Source: Thalassotalea sp. ND16A (GTDB taxonomy: Bacteria > Pseudomonadota > Gammaproteobacteria > Enterobacterales > Alteromonadaceae). From it: a stretch of 64,000 nucleotides of DNA. The DNA is taken from assembly GCF_000764205.1 (NCBI RefSeq), contig NZ_JQDZ01000103.1, positions 44,375 through 108,374 on the forward strand, read 5' to 3'. Position numbers and translations under genes: made by a program. The notes beneath the pieces were generated by a model. It did not search any database. It saw nothing but the letters and a program-made list of their open reading frames with translations, and was not told the DNA's origin. This document shows, in pieces, positions 36,263 to 45,705 of the stretch (position 1 is the first letter of the stretch; each line of letters opens with the position of its first letter).

Positions 36263-37506
36263 TTTCCCACTTTACCCGATACGCATTAATATTCGTTTTC
36301 ATCCTGTTTTCCGCCGTATTTTTTGCCGATTTTTGGTATCAGAAAAATCAAGATAACTCACCACAGGTCTCTTTAACTGAAGAAATAGAAACGGTACAAC
36401 AAATATGCCATCAGTACAGCTGTGCTGACGGTAGCCAGTTCGGTAGAGTGACTATTTTGGCAATAGACTTGCTGCATTTTCCTATAGCACAACAACAGCG
36501 TTTAGATAATAACCAGATAGTTATGGTTAGCAATGACCAAGACGAGCAGTTTGCTTATGCAAAAGCAAAAAACAGCCAGTTTATCATTAGATACGGTCCC
36601 TTCTTAATTGGAAACTCCAATGCGATGTTTTGGTATACTAGCTTATTTTACCTAATTTTAGCTGTCGCCATATTTGCCGGCTTGTTTCCGTTATTTAGAG
36701 AGATGGCTAAACTGAAAAAATCGGCGGAAAATTTTTCCCAATCGGGTGAATTGTCGGTGTTGCCAACAGGTAAATCGGCCTTTTTTAATCCGGTGAATAC
36801 AGCATTCGCGGCGATGACAACAAAAATTGCGCAATTATTAGCGTTGCAAAAAGAATTGTCGGATACTCTTTCTCATGAAATAAGAACCCCGTTATCAAGA
36901 ATCCGTTTCGCCAAGGAGGCCCTCAACAACAATAATATTGACGACTTTAAAAATGAAATGGAGTTGGATTTAGATGAAATGGAGTCACTGGTAGAAGAGT
37001 ATTTATCATATTCTCGCCTGGAACACGAAAAGCCAGAGCTTGAAACCGAGTTGCAATCACCCGTTGCCATTGTTGAAAAGCATGTTGTTTTGTTTAATAA
37101 GTACACCAAAAGGCAGGTCGGCTTAGTGCTAGATTGTAGCACCAACATAGCGATTGAATTTAATGAAAAGAACTTCTCCAGGGCAGTGAAAAATCTCATT
37201 GATAATGCCTGTAAGTATTCAAACTCTGAAGTTTTAGTGACCATTAAAGACAATGCAGACAACAATACAGACAACAATAAATTACTCATCCTTATTGAAG
37301 ATGATGGCCCCGGCATAAAGGCACAACATATCGATGATTTATTTTTGCCTTATACTCGAATTAAAGGAGAAAATGTTTCCGGATTCGGTTTGGGTTTAGC
37401 GATTACCAGAAAAATAATTATCTGGCATAAAGGCACTATATCGGTAAGTCCAAGTAAAAGTCTGGGAGGCGCCTGTTTCTGTATAGAAATTCCCCATACT
37501 GAATAA
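36259..37506 (+). CDS. Sensor histidine kinase, copy B
   Basis: A 415-residue kinase, start set at TTG 36259 (overlapping the regulator stop, AGGT 8 nt upstream); the longer frame from 36220 would read through the regulator tail. TM1 is near residues 7-24, the periplasmic domain has the same C-x4-C motif (ICHQYSC) as copy A, and TM2 is near 125-147. H-box TLSHEIRTPLSR, N-box RAVKNLIDNACKYS, G1 IEDDGPGI and G2 GFGLGLAI are intact. Closest relatives by motif are RstB-like kinases. Confidence 0.92.
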   Translation: MISHFTRYALIFVFILFSAVFFADFWYQKNQDNSPQVSLTEEIETVQQICHQYSCADGSQFGRVTILAIDLLHFPIAQQQRLDNNQIVMVSNDQDEQFAYAKAKNSQFIIRYGPFLIGNSNAMFWYTSLFYLILAVAIFAGLFPLFREMAKLKKSAENFSQSGELSVLPTGKSAFFNPVNTAFAAMTTKIAQLLALQKELSDTLSHEIRTPLSRIRFAKEALNNNNIDDFKNEMELDLDEMESLVEEYLSYSRLEHEKPELETELQSPVAIVEKHVVLFNKYTKRQVGLVLDCSTNIAIEFNEKNFSRAVKNLIDNACKYSNSEVLVTIKDNADNNTDNNKLLILIEDDGPGIKAQHIDDLFLPYTRIKGENVSGFGLGLAITRKIIIWHKGTISVSPSKSLGGACFCIEIPHTE

Positions 37507-37584
37507 TCTTATGCTGAGAAAGCACTTCATTTGTTGTATGCTACGCCATTCAAACTTAACCACTGAATAACTGATTTAACATTA

Positions 37585-38961
37585 ATGAAAGATCTGACGC
37601 AAGGCTCAATTCCCAGGCATTTAATTAGCATGGCCATCCCTATGATGGTAGGTATGTTTGTGCAAACACTGTATTTTTTAGTCGATCTGTATTTCGTTGG
37701 CAAACTCGGTGGTACGGCATTAGCCGGGTTAAGTCTGGCGGGAAATGCGATGTTTCTAATTTTTGCCTTAACCCAGATATTAAACGTTGGCACCGCAACC
37801 TTAATTTCTCACGCCGTCGGCAGAAAAGATCAAGATGATGCGAATTTAACCTTTAATCAGTCAATGATGATCTCCACCATTGTTGGCGTAATAGTCTGTG
37901 TCATTGGCTATTTAAACGCCGAGCGTTACCTAAGTGTCGTATCACAAGACTCCGCTACCATTGCCGCGGGCTTAGAATACCTGCAGTGGTTTATTCCCTG
38001 TATGGCGTTACAATTTTTGATGGTTGCGATCAGTGCGGCCCTGCGCGGCACCGGTATCGTCAAACCAACGATGATAATTTCGACTGTGTCTATCATTATC
38101 AACATCATATTGTCCCCGATATTAATTTCCGGTTGGGGCACAGGGTACGCGATGGGTATCGCTGGTGCAGGATTTGCCAGCTCAATATCGGTAGTCTTCG
38201 CCGTTATCCTTCTTTGCTATTACTTTATCAAAGCCGAAAAATATATCAGTGTAGATTTTTCACTGTGGCGGCCAAACAGCCAATGTTTGAAAAAGATCCT
38301 CGGCATCGGTTTTCCCGCTGGTGGTGAGTTCTTTTTAATGTTTGCCTATATGGCTACCATCTATTGGCTTATTCAACACTTTGGCGCCAACGCGCAAGCT
38401 GGCTTTGGTTTAGGTTCCCGGGTTATGCAGTCACTATTTTTACCGGCAATGGCCTTAGCCTTTGCCGCGCCGGCGATAGCCGGACAAAACTTTGGCGCGC
38501 AAAAATATGACCGAGTCAGAGAAACATTTAAATGGTCGGCCATATTAACCTGCTCTCTGATGGCAATATTAACCCTGGTGTGTTTAAGCCAATCACAATG
38601 GCTTATTCAAGGTTTCTCAACGGATGCCGAAGTTCTGCTGATCAGCAGCGTATTTTTACAAATCATCTGCTGGAACTTTGTTCCTTCGGGTTTGGTGTTT
38701 ACTTGCTCGGGCTTATTCCAGTCACTGGGTAATACCTGGCCGGCGTTAATCAGCACAGCAACCCGGGTGTTAGTTTTTGTTGTGCCAGCGCTTTGGTTAT
38801 CGAGAAGCGATGATTTTCAAATTGAACAAATTTGGTACTTATCGGTAACTACCGTGTGTATACAAGCCGTTGTGAGCTTTTATTTGTTAAGACGAGAGTT
38901 TAAGAAACGCTTGCCGAAAATAGACAATGCTGATATCGAAAAAGTAGAAGCCGTCGCTTAG
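37585..38961 (+). CDS. MATE family efflux transporter
   Basis: A 458-residue inner-membrane protein with about 12 hydrophobic segments. The N-terminus LTQGSIPRHLISMAIPMMVGMFVQTLYFLVDLYFVGKLG and the internal repeat half starting near GIGFPAGGEFFLMF are typical of MATE (MatE x2) Na+- or H+-coupled multidrug exporters. Substrate unknown. It starts 78 bp after the copy B kinase on the same strand without an obvious terminator between, so read-through from the cassette is possible. Confidence 0.92.
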   Translation: MKDLTQGSIPRHLISMAIPMMVGMFVQTLYFLVDLYFVGKLGGTALAGLSLAGNAMFLIFALTQILNVGTATLISHAVGRKDQDDANLTFNQSMMISTIVGVIVCVIGYLNAERYLSVVSQDSATIAAGLEYLQWFIPCMALQFLMVAISAALRGTGIVKPTMIISTVSIIINIILSPILISGWGTGYAMGIAGAGFASSISVVFAVILLCYYFIKAEKYISVDFSLWRPNSQCLKKILGIGFPAGGEFFLMFAYMATIYWLIQHFGANAQAGFGLGSRVMQSLFLPAMALAFAAPAIAGQNFGAQKYDRVRETFKWSAILTCSLMAILTLVCLSQSQWLIQGFSTDAEVLLISSVFLQIICWNFVPSGLVFTCSGLFQSLGNTWPALISTATRVLVFVVPALWLSRSDDFQIEQIWYLSVTTVCIQAVVSFYLLRREFKKRLPKIDNADIEKVEAVA

Positions 38962-39005
38962 ATGATGCGGTTTATTTGTAATAATATTATCCCTAGAGCA
39001 AACTT

Positions 39006-39953
39006 ATGAATGAATTTTACCCAGAAATATCTCCTTTTAACGACTTCTTACTAGCCGTGGATGAGCAGCACAAAATTTACGTTGAACAATGTGGCAACCC
39101 CGATGGCCAACCTATTCTCTTTATTCATGGCGGCCCAGGAGCCGGTTGTAGTACCAACGACAGACGTTTTTTTGATCCCGAAAAATATCGAATTATTTTA
39201 TTTGATCAACGCGGCTGTGGCCGTTCTCACCCGCATGGCTGTTTAGATAACAATGATACTTCGCACCTGGTGAGCGACATTGAACAAATCAGACAACATT
39301 TGAACATCGAACAATGGCATGTTTTTGGCGGTTCCTGGGGCTCTACCCTGGCATTAGTTTATGCCCAGACACATGCTAATAGTGTTATCAGCCTAGTGTT
39401 ACGAGGTATATTTTTGGCCCGTGACATTGATACTAACTGGACATTTTCGGGTGGTGGTGCAACCCGTATTTTTCCCGATTACTGGCAAGAATATTTATCC
39501 GCTCTACCTGCAGGAGAGTCGCAACCAGGTGTACATACGGCCTATAACCTGATGACGGGTGATGATAAAGCTCTGGCAATGAAAGTGGCAAAAGCCTGGA
39601 GCATCTGGGAGATTCGCTGCTGCACCTTAATTCCAGATCAAGCATTTGTTGATGCCGCCACCGGAGATAAATCGGCATGGACATTGGCCCGACATGAGGC
39701 ACACTTCATGGTGAATGATTGCTTTTTAAAGCCCAATGAAATTTTAGCCAATTGCGACAAAATTGAAAACATTCCAACCGTGATCGTTCATGGCCGCTAT
39801 GACATAGTTTGCCCGTTTGATAATGCCTGGTTACTGCATCAGCAATTACCCAATTCCACCCTCATTGCCAGCGAAGCTTCTGGACATGCTTCTATAGAGC
39901 CTAACACTAAGCATCATTTAATAGCCGCAACACAACAAATGCTCGAAATATAA
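39006..39953 (+). CDS. pip: Proline iminopeptidase (S33)
   Basis: A 315-residue cytosolic alpha/beta hydrolase that removes N-terminal proline from peptides. It has the oxyanion motif HGGPGAGCS, DQRGCGRSHPHG, the nucleophile elbow GGSWGSTLAL and a C-terminal HGRYDIVCP (Asp) plus SGHAS (His). Length and spacing match the family. It follows the MATE gene by 44 bp; no functional link is evident, although a peptide-processing enzyme fits the protease-rich neighbourhood. Confidence 0.93.
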   Translation: MNEFYPEISPFNDFLLAVDEQHKIYVEQCGNPDGQPILFIHGGPGAGCSTNDRRFFDPEKYRIILFDQRGCGRSHPHGCLDNNDTSHLVSDIEQIRQHLNIEQWHVFGGSWGSTLALVYAQTHANSVISLVLRGIFLARDIDTNWTFSGGGATRIFPDYWQEYLSALPAGESQPGVHTAYNLMTGDDKALAMKVAKAWSIWEIRCCTLIPDQAFVDAATGDKSAWTLARHEAHFMVNDCFLKPNEILANCDKIENIPTVIVHGRYDIVCPFDNAWLLHQQLPNSTLIASEASGHASIEPNTKHHLIAATQQMLEI

Positions 39954-39974
39954 ACTAAATAACAGTTAACCATG

Positions 39975-40718
39975 TTACTTCGTTAACTGACTATCCAGCC
40001 AGTTAACGATGCTGCTGGCTAAGTGAGCATCTTTATCGAGTAAAGGGTAGCCATGGTCCCCGCCTTTATAGCCAATAAACTTACTGTTCGCATTGGTGGT
40101 TGTGGCAAATAATTTCTTCGCACTTTGGTATGTGCGGGTATCTTCTTCAGCGGCAATAATCAGTGTTGGCTTATTCGCCAGCGCGGTTTTATAGCGATCG
40201 ATATTTTCATCACTTTGCCCGGATGAAAAAAAGCTAATGGCATTTATCGGGTTATTTTCCGCCAGGGTGATCGCCTGTGAGCCACCACAACTTGCACCGA
40301 TAACACCTATAACGCCATTTGCGGCCATGTTACTTTTCAAATAATCGTAGGCCAGTTGTACATCATCTGGCCATTGGGCCGACATCGCTTGCCATGCTTC
40401 TCTTCGCTGTTCTCTGGGTAATGCCTGAACTTTTTTTACATCAAACTGTGCATTTACACTCTCACCAAAACCACGAAAATCTAAACTTAAAGCATGTATA
40501 CCCTGCTCAGCCAGTTGCTGACCAATGTCGTTGTACATGGTTCGGTTGTAATTGCATTGGTGCAACATCAACACCGCACGGTTACTATTTTGTACACTCT
40601 GATAATAATCGGCTTTTAACTCAACATCTTTATCTGCCGCCAGGGTTAGCTCAGTGGCATGCGCACTCAGTGAAATGGTGAGTAGCATGGCCGATATTGA
40701 TTTAAATAGTCTTTCCAT
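39975..40718 (-). CDS. Exported dienelactone hydrolase-like alpha/beta hydrolase
   Basis: A 247-residue protein. Start ATG 40718 (MERLFKSISAMLLTISLSAHA) is chosen over the frame's first codon because it gives a clean signal peptide and has GGGAG about 7 nt upstream. Fold markers are AVLMLHQCNYNR, the nucleophile elbow GASCGGSQ with Cys in the nucleophile position (as in dienelactone hydrolases), IIAAEEDTR and GGDHGYPL with the His. It acts in the periplasm; the substrate is unknown. Convergent with pip; an inverted repeat CAGTTAAC...GTTAACTG (39963-39989) lies between the ends. Confidence 0.8.
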   Translation of the reverse strand: MERLFKSISAMLLTISLSAHATELTLAADKDVELKADYYQSVQNSNRAVLMLHQCNYNRTMYNDIGQQLAEQGIHALSLDFRGFGESVNAQFDVKKVQALPREQRREAWQAMSAQWPDDVQLAYDYLKSNMAANGVIGVIGASCGGSQAITLAENNPINAISFFSSGQSDENIDRYKTALANKPTLIIAAEEDTRTYQSAKKLFATTTNANSKFIGYKGGDHGYPLLDKDAHLASSIVNWLDSQLTK

Positions 40719-40892
40719 AAATTGCTCCCTAAATTGTTCTTTTAAATGATTTATACCAATCAAAACTAACGTATTGCTGGTTTGCTGAGAAGAACTAATC
40801 GATGAATGGTATAAAAATCAAGCTAAAGCAATTGTTTACACGGATTGATAACACTTATATTTATCCAAACAACCCGTAATTTTCTTGGGATT

Positions 40893-40941
40893 ATCTCGAT
40901 ATCGAGATTTGCCTTACTCTGTCCTATCTCGATATCGAGAT
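40893..40941 (+). promoter_or_regulatory. Twin palindromes (candidate enhancer of the efflux operon)
   Basis: The 16-bp perfect palindrome ATCTCGATATCGAGAT occurs twice, at 40893-40908 and 40926-40941, centres 33 bp apart (about three helical turns). The centres lie roughly 97 and 130 bp upstream of the start expected from the sigma-54 promoter, a classic position for an NtrC-type activator. Confidence 0.8.
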
Positions 40942-41002
40942 TATTTTTCTATGCCAAATCATATAAATACTTAACCACTTGATATTAAATGAATATTTTC
41001 AA

Positions 41003-41019
41003 TTGGCATGGACATTGCT
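41003..41019 (+). promoter_or_regulatory. Sigma-54 promoter of the efflux operon
   Basis: TTGGCATGGACATTGCT matches the -24/-12 consensus, with GG and GC separated by 10 bp. It lies 39 bp upstream of the adaptor ATG. The operon itself encodes an NtrC-type activator, so positive autoregulation is likely. Confidence 0.82.
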
Positions 41020-41057
41020 GCATTAGATTTACAAATGTTTAATGGTAAAATTTATTT

Positions 41058-42314
41058 ATGGATATAGTCAGAGAAAAAAAGAACACTAAATGGAGCAAAA
41101 AAACACTGGGTATTCTTACCCTGATCATGATGCTCTGCTTGGTACTGACTTTTATATCGAAGCAAAGCAATGGCGCTTTCCTTGTTGCTAAAGATTCTTT
41201 ACTTATTGGCGCGGTACAACGCGGTGAACTCAACATCTCGGTACGTGGTACCGGGGTGTTAGCGCCTAAAGATATCCGCTGGGTGGCAACGAATGTTGAG
41301 GGCCGAGTTGAGCGTATTTTTACCAAAGCTGGCGCCCAGGTCAAAACAGGCGATTTGTTATTAGAATTAACCAATCCTTTGTTAGTGCAGCAATTAGAAG
41401 AAACCAAATGGCAGTTGGAAGAAATGATTGCCGAAACCCAGGCGCAAGAAGTCGCTCTGGAGTCACAGTTATTAGATCAAGAAGCTGCAGTCATTAATGA
41501 AAGGCTAAACCATGAAAGAGCATCATTAACCTTTAATGCACAAAAAAAGCTGCTAGATCAAGGCGTTGTCGCAGTATCAAAAATTGATCATGCGGAAGTT
41601 GAAATTGAAGTCGCCCAGTTTGAACAAAGGTGGCAATTGGAAATTAAACGATTGGCCAAAAAGCAGGAAACCCTGGTGGCACAACGTCAAGCCTATCAAG
41701 CCAAAGTCCACAGAATGCGCCGAATTTTGCAACGCTTTCAGGAACAGGTAGATGGCCTAAAGGTGCGGGCGACTATGGATAGTATAGTCCAGGTGATGCC
41801 AATGGAGTTAGGTCAGCAAGTTAGCCCGGGCACAAATTTGGCGCGACTGGCACGAAACGGCGAATTTTTTGCCGAGTTACGCATACCGGAAAAGCAAATT
41901 AAGGATGTTGTGCTTGGCCAAACTGTCATCGTGGATACCCGTACCAGTAAAATACAAGGCGTGGTAACGCGTATTGATCCTGCCGTAACCAACGGCTCAG
42001 TACAAGTTGATGTTGATTTAATCGGCAATACACCAAAGGAAGCACGGCCAGATTTGACCGTGGATGGGGTCATAGAAATCGCCCGCATTAGTGATACTTT
42101 ATTTGTCAAACGACCGATGTTTGCTAACGGTTTTAGCGAAGCCACGGTGTATTTGTTAGATAAAGATGGCGAAGTAGCCAACAAGAAAATCGTCAAGTTT
42201 GGGCAAACGTCGACAAAATATATTCAAATACAAGCCGGACTTAATGCCGGTGAAAACATTATTGTGTCAGATATATCCGCTTGGGAACAACACTCAATAA
42301 TAAGACTAAATTAG
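41058..42314 (+). CDS. HlyD/MacA-type periplasmic adaptor of an ABC efflux system
   Basis: A 418-residue membrane fusion protein. TM anchor near residues 17-35, then a lipoyl-like half (GVLAPKDIRWVATNVEGRVERIFTKAGAQVKTGDLLLEL), a long coiled coil (about 115-235, rich in Gln/Glu/Leu heptads), the second lipoyl half (VRATMDSIVQVMPMELGQQVSPG) and beta-barrel/MP domains. It would link the inner-membrane permease to an outer-membrane channel, which is not encoded here. First gene of the operon with ATPase and permease, 9 bp before the ATPase. Confidence 0.9.
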   Translation: MDIVREKKNTKWSKKTLGILTLIMMLCLVLTFISKQSNGAFLVAKDSLLIGAVQRGELNISVRGTGVLAPKDIRWVATNVEGRVERIFTKAGAQVKTGDLLLELTNPLLVQQLEETKWQLEEMIAETQAQEVALESQLLDQEAAVINERLNHERASLTFNAQKKLLDQGVVAVSKIDHAEVEIEVAQFEQRWQLEIKRLAKKQETLVAQRQAYQAKVHRMRRILQRFQEQVDGLKVRATMDSIVQVMPMELGQQVSPGTNLARLARNGEFFAELRIPEKQIKDVVLGQTVIVDTRTSKIQGVVTRIDPAVTNGSVQVDVDLIGNTPKEARPDLTVDGVIEIARISDTLFVKRPMFANGFSEATVYLLDKDGEVANKKIVKFGQTSTKYIQIQAGLNAGENIIVSDISAWEQHSIIRLN

Positions 42315-42323
42315 GAGAAAGTT

Positions 42324-43058
42324 ATGAACAACAATATAGTGGCTGATCAGCAACCACTGGTCGAACTTGGTGATATTAAAAAGGTGTTTTTCACTGATGA
42401 CGTGGAAACACATGCTCTGAATAATATTAATTTGACCATAAATAAGGGAGAGTATCTGTCAATTACCGGACCATCAGGTTGTGGCAAGTCTACCCTATTG
42501 TCATTGCTAGGCCTGCTTGATACTGCAAACAGCGGTAGCTACCAATTAGCAGGACATGATGTCTCAAGTTTAAATCGCGATGATAGGTCAAAAATTCGTA
42601 ATAAAGAAATAGGTTTTATCTTTCAGTCATTTAATTTAATTAGCGATTTGAGTGTCGCGGAAAATGTTGAGCTGCCGTTAACTTATCGAACCGACCTTAC
42701 GGCTCAACAACGCGGAGCAATGGTAGGTGATTCATTAGAAAAAGTTGATATGTTACACCGAGCCAATCATTTTCCGTCACAACTTTCCGGTGGCCAGCAA
42801 CAACGCGTTGCCGTTGCTCGCGCCATATCGGGTAAACCCTCGATTATTCTGGCCGATGAACCAACCGGAAATTTAGATTCAAAAAATGCTCAAATTGTCA
42901 TGGCCTTACTCGATGAGCTCCACCGTGAAGGCGCAACGATTTGCATGGTAACTCATGACCCTCGCTCGGCTGCTCGCGCACAGCGCATGATTGAGGTTTT
43001 TGACGGCAAAATCGTCGCCGATCAAAGTACTGAAATAACAGCGGCGATAGCCGTATGA
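42324..43058 (+). CDS. ABC transporter ATP-binding protein (MacB/LolD class)
   Basis: A 244-residue ATPase. Walker A is [10 protein letters not shown]-loop FIFQSFNLI, signature [14 protein letters not shown], Walker [14 protein letters not shown] and H-loop VTHDP. The pattern and length are those of the mechanotransmission (MacB/LolD/FtsE) subfamily, which works with the FtsX-like permease encoded 44 bp downstream. The ribosome binding site is GGAGAA just before the ATG. Confidence 0.95.
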   Translation: MNNNIVADQQPLVELGDIKKVFFTDDVETHALNNINLTINKGEYLSITGPSGCGKSTLLSLLGLLDTANSGSYQLAGHDVSSLNRDDRSKIRNKEIGFIFQSFNLISDLSVAENVELPLTYRTDLTAQQRGAMVGDSLEKVDMLHRANHFPSQLSGGQQQRVAVARAISGKPSIILADEPTGNLDSKNAQIVMALLDELHREGATICMVTHDPRSAARAQRMIEVFDGKIVADQSTEITAAIAV

Positions 43059-43102
43059 TATCTGTTAGTGCAAACAATTAGATTTGATAAGAGGATTTTT
43101 TG

Positions 43103-45592
43103 GTGTCTATTTCTCTAGATATAAAATATGCCGCAAGGCTGCTACATAAAAAACCGGTTTTTACCGTACTAACCGTGCTGATTGTCGCAATCGGCTTAGG
43201 GTTAACGTTATATACCTATTCGTTGCTGAGTAGCTTAGTGTTTAAGCCTTTAGTGCTTAACAACGATAAACCGGTTATTTCGATAGAAGGTGAGTTTAAT
43301 GAAAGCCACTTATACCGTATTGGGGTCGATCCCTTTGATTTACTGCGGGTAAGAAACGAAATGGACGATTTACAAGATTTTGGCATTTACATTGAAGGCA
43401 CGGCTTTAATTGGCAAGCCAGATAATAATACCGGGACTCGAAAGTTCAACGCCGCGTTTATTGAGTGGAATGTATTTGAATTTGCCGGTGTACAGCCCAT
43501 ATTAGGTCGAGGCTTTACCCCTGAAGACCATTTTGAGGGGGCAGAGCCGGTTATGGTCTTAAGCCATCAAGTATGGCAAGACTATTTCTTGGCAAAAGAA
43601 GATGTCGTTGGCTCTGTGATAATGGCGGATGCGATTGCCACTCGAATTATTGGCGTAATGCCAGAGGGTTTTGCCTTTCCGGCCACGGCACAAACCTGGC
43701 ATCCTATTGAGCAAAACTATCTGACGCCAACCGTTCGCACTCGTGAGCGTTTTTATGCTTACGCGCATTTAAAAGACAATGCCGATTTTTCCACTTTTGA
43801 GCACAAGTTGTCGGTATTAAATAAAAGTATTGTTGAAAGTCTGCCTGAAAATATGTTGTGGCGACGTTCGGTCGATGGCGGGTATTTAGTAACCCTACCG
43901 TTTAAGAAGGCCAGCATACCCCAGTTTTATTCTATTTTTATCACTATGTTTGTCGTTGTTTTTCTTATTCTTTTGCTCGCTTGTATCAATGTGGGAAATT
44001 TATTGCTCGCTCGAGTAAACGAACGCTTTAAAGAGATTGCCATTCGAGTCGCCTTAGGTGTGCCACGTAAACGTTTAATATTACAAATGTTATGGGAAAG
44101 TATTTTCATTTGCACTGTTGGTGGTTTTATCGCCATTTTACTGGCCGGATGGGGACTGGAGCTGAGTAACTCGGTATTTGAACAGATGTATGCGGTGAAT
44201 CAGCAAAAACCTTTCTGGTGGCATGTAACATTAGATAGCGATGCAATTCTGGTGCTTATTATTGCGGTGATCATGATGATAGCCATTACCGGTTTGATCC
44301 CGGCGTGGCGCGCATTATCCGGCGATTTCAATGCGGTATTAAGAGATGGTACCCGTGGTGCACAAGGGAAAAAAGCGGCAAACGCCAGTAAGGCATTGGT
44401 GATCAGTGAGATTTTCCTTTCTTGTGTGGTGTTGGTTATTGCGACCATATTATTAGCCTCCAGTTATTCCGCCGGTCGGGCCGATTATGGGGTGGAAACT
44501 CAAAACAGGATCACCGCCACTATAGAGCTTCCTAGCGAAAATTATAAAATTAGATATGGCACCGAACACCAAGACAGCGATACCTTAAATCGCACCGCAG
44601 TTTACTACAAGTTAAAAACTGAATTGGAGCAGATGCCAAACATTGAAGCTGTTAGCTTTATGAGCAGTTTACCCGGCACCGGTGAAGGGGCCAGTTATTT
44701 TGAAATAGAAGGCAGAGCGGCGTTAGTGTATAACGAAAATCCCGCGAGTAATAGTGAGGTGGTTGCTCGAGATTCCTGGCGTGCAATTGGCATGAAAGTG
44801 ATCCAGGGCCGAGATTTTGACCATAGAGATATTAGCGCAACAGAGGCAACGATCATTATTAATGAGTCGATAGCGAAAGAATTTTTTCCTGACGGTGACG
44901 CGGTTGGTCATAGAGTTCGACGTATTGGTGAAAACAGACAGGGCGACTGGCTAACCATAATCGGTGTGGTTTCTGATACATTCCATGGCTCAGCAATGAA
45001 AACCTCGAGTGAAACCTACACTTCATATTATCTGTTGGATACCATAGGTCGTAGCCGAATTGATATCGCCATACACTATGTAGGCCAGCAAGCGTTGGCA
45101 CAAAAATCGCTGCAACAAGCAATTAATAACGTTGATGATAATGTGACGTCCTATCACCTGCAAAGTTATGACGATTTAATTGCCCAACCGATGATCTTGG
45201 TGTCGGCGATCAGTAAAGTATTCTTATTGTGTGGCGTGATAGCGGTATTTTTGGCTGCCAGCGGAATTTATGCGGTTGCTGCCAATGGCATAACGCAACG
45301 TACACAAGAAATAGGTGTGCGTAGAGCATTAGGCGCCAGCGATAACAATATCATGCGGTTATTTTTAACCCAGGCGGTCAGTCAATTACTCATTGGCCTT
45401 TCTATTGGCGTGGCAATATCACTTTGGGTGGTGAACAGTATGACCGATACTTTGGTGATCAATGACGCGAGTTATGTTATTGGCTTGTTCGGCATTCCGC
45501 TGTTAATTATTATTATGGTGTTGTTTGCGACTTATGTACCGACCCGGAAAGTGGTATTGATGGAGCCGAGTTTCGCCCTGCACCACGATTAA
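43103..45592 (+). CDS. FtsX/MacB-type ABC permease
   Basis: About 829 residues. Two FtsX/MacB units in tandem: an N-terminal TM (LTVLIVAIGLGLTLYTYSLL), a MacB-PCD periplasmic domain, and a TM trio (about 270-420) with NVGNLLLARVNERFKEIAIRVALGVPR. A second TM, periplasmic domain and TM trio follow, with the matching ITQRTQEIGVRRALGASDNNIM near the end. This duplicated layout is the ADOP-type permease. GTG 43103 (GAGGA 7 nt upstream) is preferred over TTG 43100. It probably exports a peptide or lipophilic compound. Confidence 0.9.
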   Translation: MSISLDIKYAARLLHKKPVFTVLTVLIVAIGLGLTLYTYSLLSSLVFKPLVLNNDKPVISIEGEFNESHLYRIGVDPFDLLRVRNEMDDLQDFGIYIEGTALIGKPDNNTGTRKFNAAFIEWNVFEFAGVQPILGRGFTPEDHFEGAEPVMVLSHQVWQDYFLAKEDVVGSVIMADAIATRIIGVMPEGFAFPATAQTWHPIEQNYLTPTVRTRERFYAYAHLKDNADFSTFEHKLSVLNKSIVESLPENMLWRRSVDGGYLVTLPFKKASIPQFYSIFITMFVVVFLILLLACINVGNLLLARVNERFKEIAIRVALGVPRKRLILQMLWESIFICTVGGFIAILLAGWGLELSNSVFEQMYAVNQQKPFWWHVTLDSDAILVLIIAVIMMIAITGLIPAWRALSGDFNAVLRDGTRGAQGKKAANASKALVISEIFLSCVVLVIATILLASSYSAGRADYGVETQNRITATIELPSENYKIRYGTEHQDSDTLNRTAVYYKLKTELEQMPNIEAVSFMSSLPGTGEGASYFEIEGRAALVYNENPASNSEVVARDSWRAIGMKVIQGRDFDHRDISATEATIIINESIAKEFFPDGDAVGHRVRRIGENRQGDWLTIIGVVSDTFHGSAMKTSSETYTSYYLLDTIGRSRIDIAIHYVGQQALAQKSLQQAINNVDDNVTSYHLQSYDDLIAQPMILVSAISKVFLLCGVIAVFLAASGIYAVAANGITQRTQEIGVRRALGASDNNIMRLFLTQAVSQLLIGLSIGVAISLWVVNSMTDTLVINDASYVIGLFGIPLLIIIMVLFATYVPTRKVVLMEPSFALHHD

Positions 45593-45705
45593 CCTAGAAC
45601 TTTAACTGAATATTCTTTAATATTATCTAGTATCAACGTTGCGTTACTTAGTTACTGAAGTTAAGTAAGTAACGCACCGTTATCTAGTGGAGTTTGCTTA
45701 CCTTA

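Noticed and set aside
36873..37316. 147-codon minus-strand frame inside kinase B
   Set aside because: Antisense shadow of the conserved H-box to ATPase region of the kinase.
39963..39989. Inverted repeat CAGTTAAC...GTTAACTG between the convergent pip and hydrolase genes
   Set aside because: No T-run on either side and it overlaps the hydrolase stop, so I do not call it a terminator.
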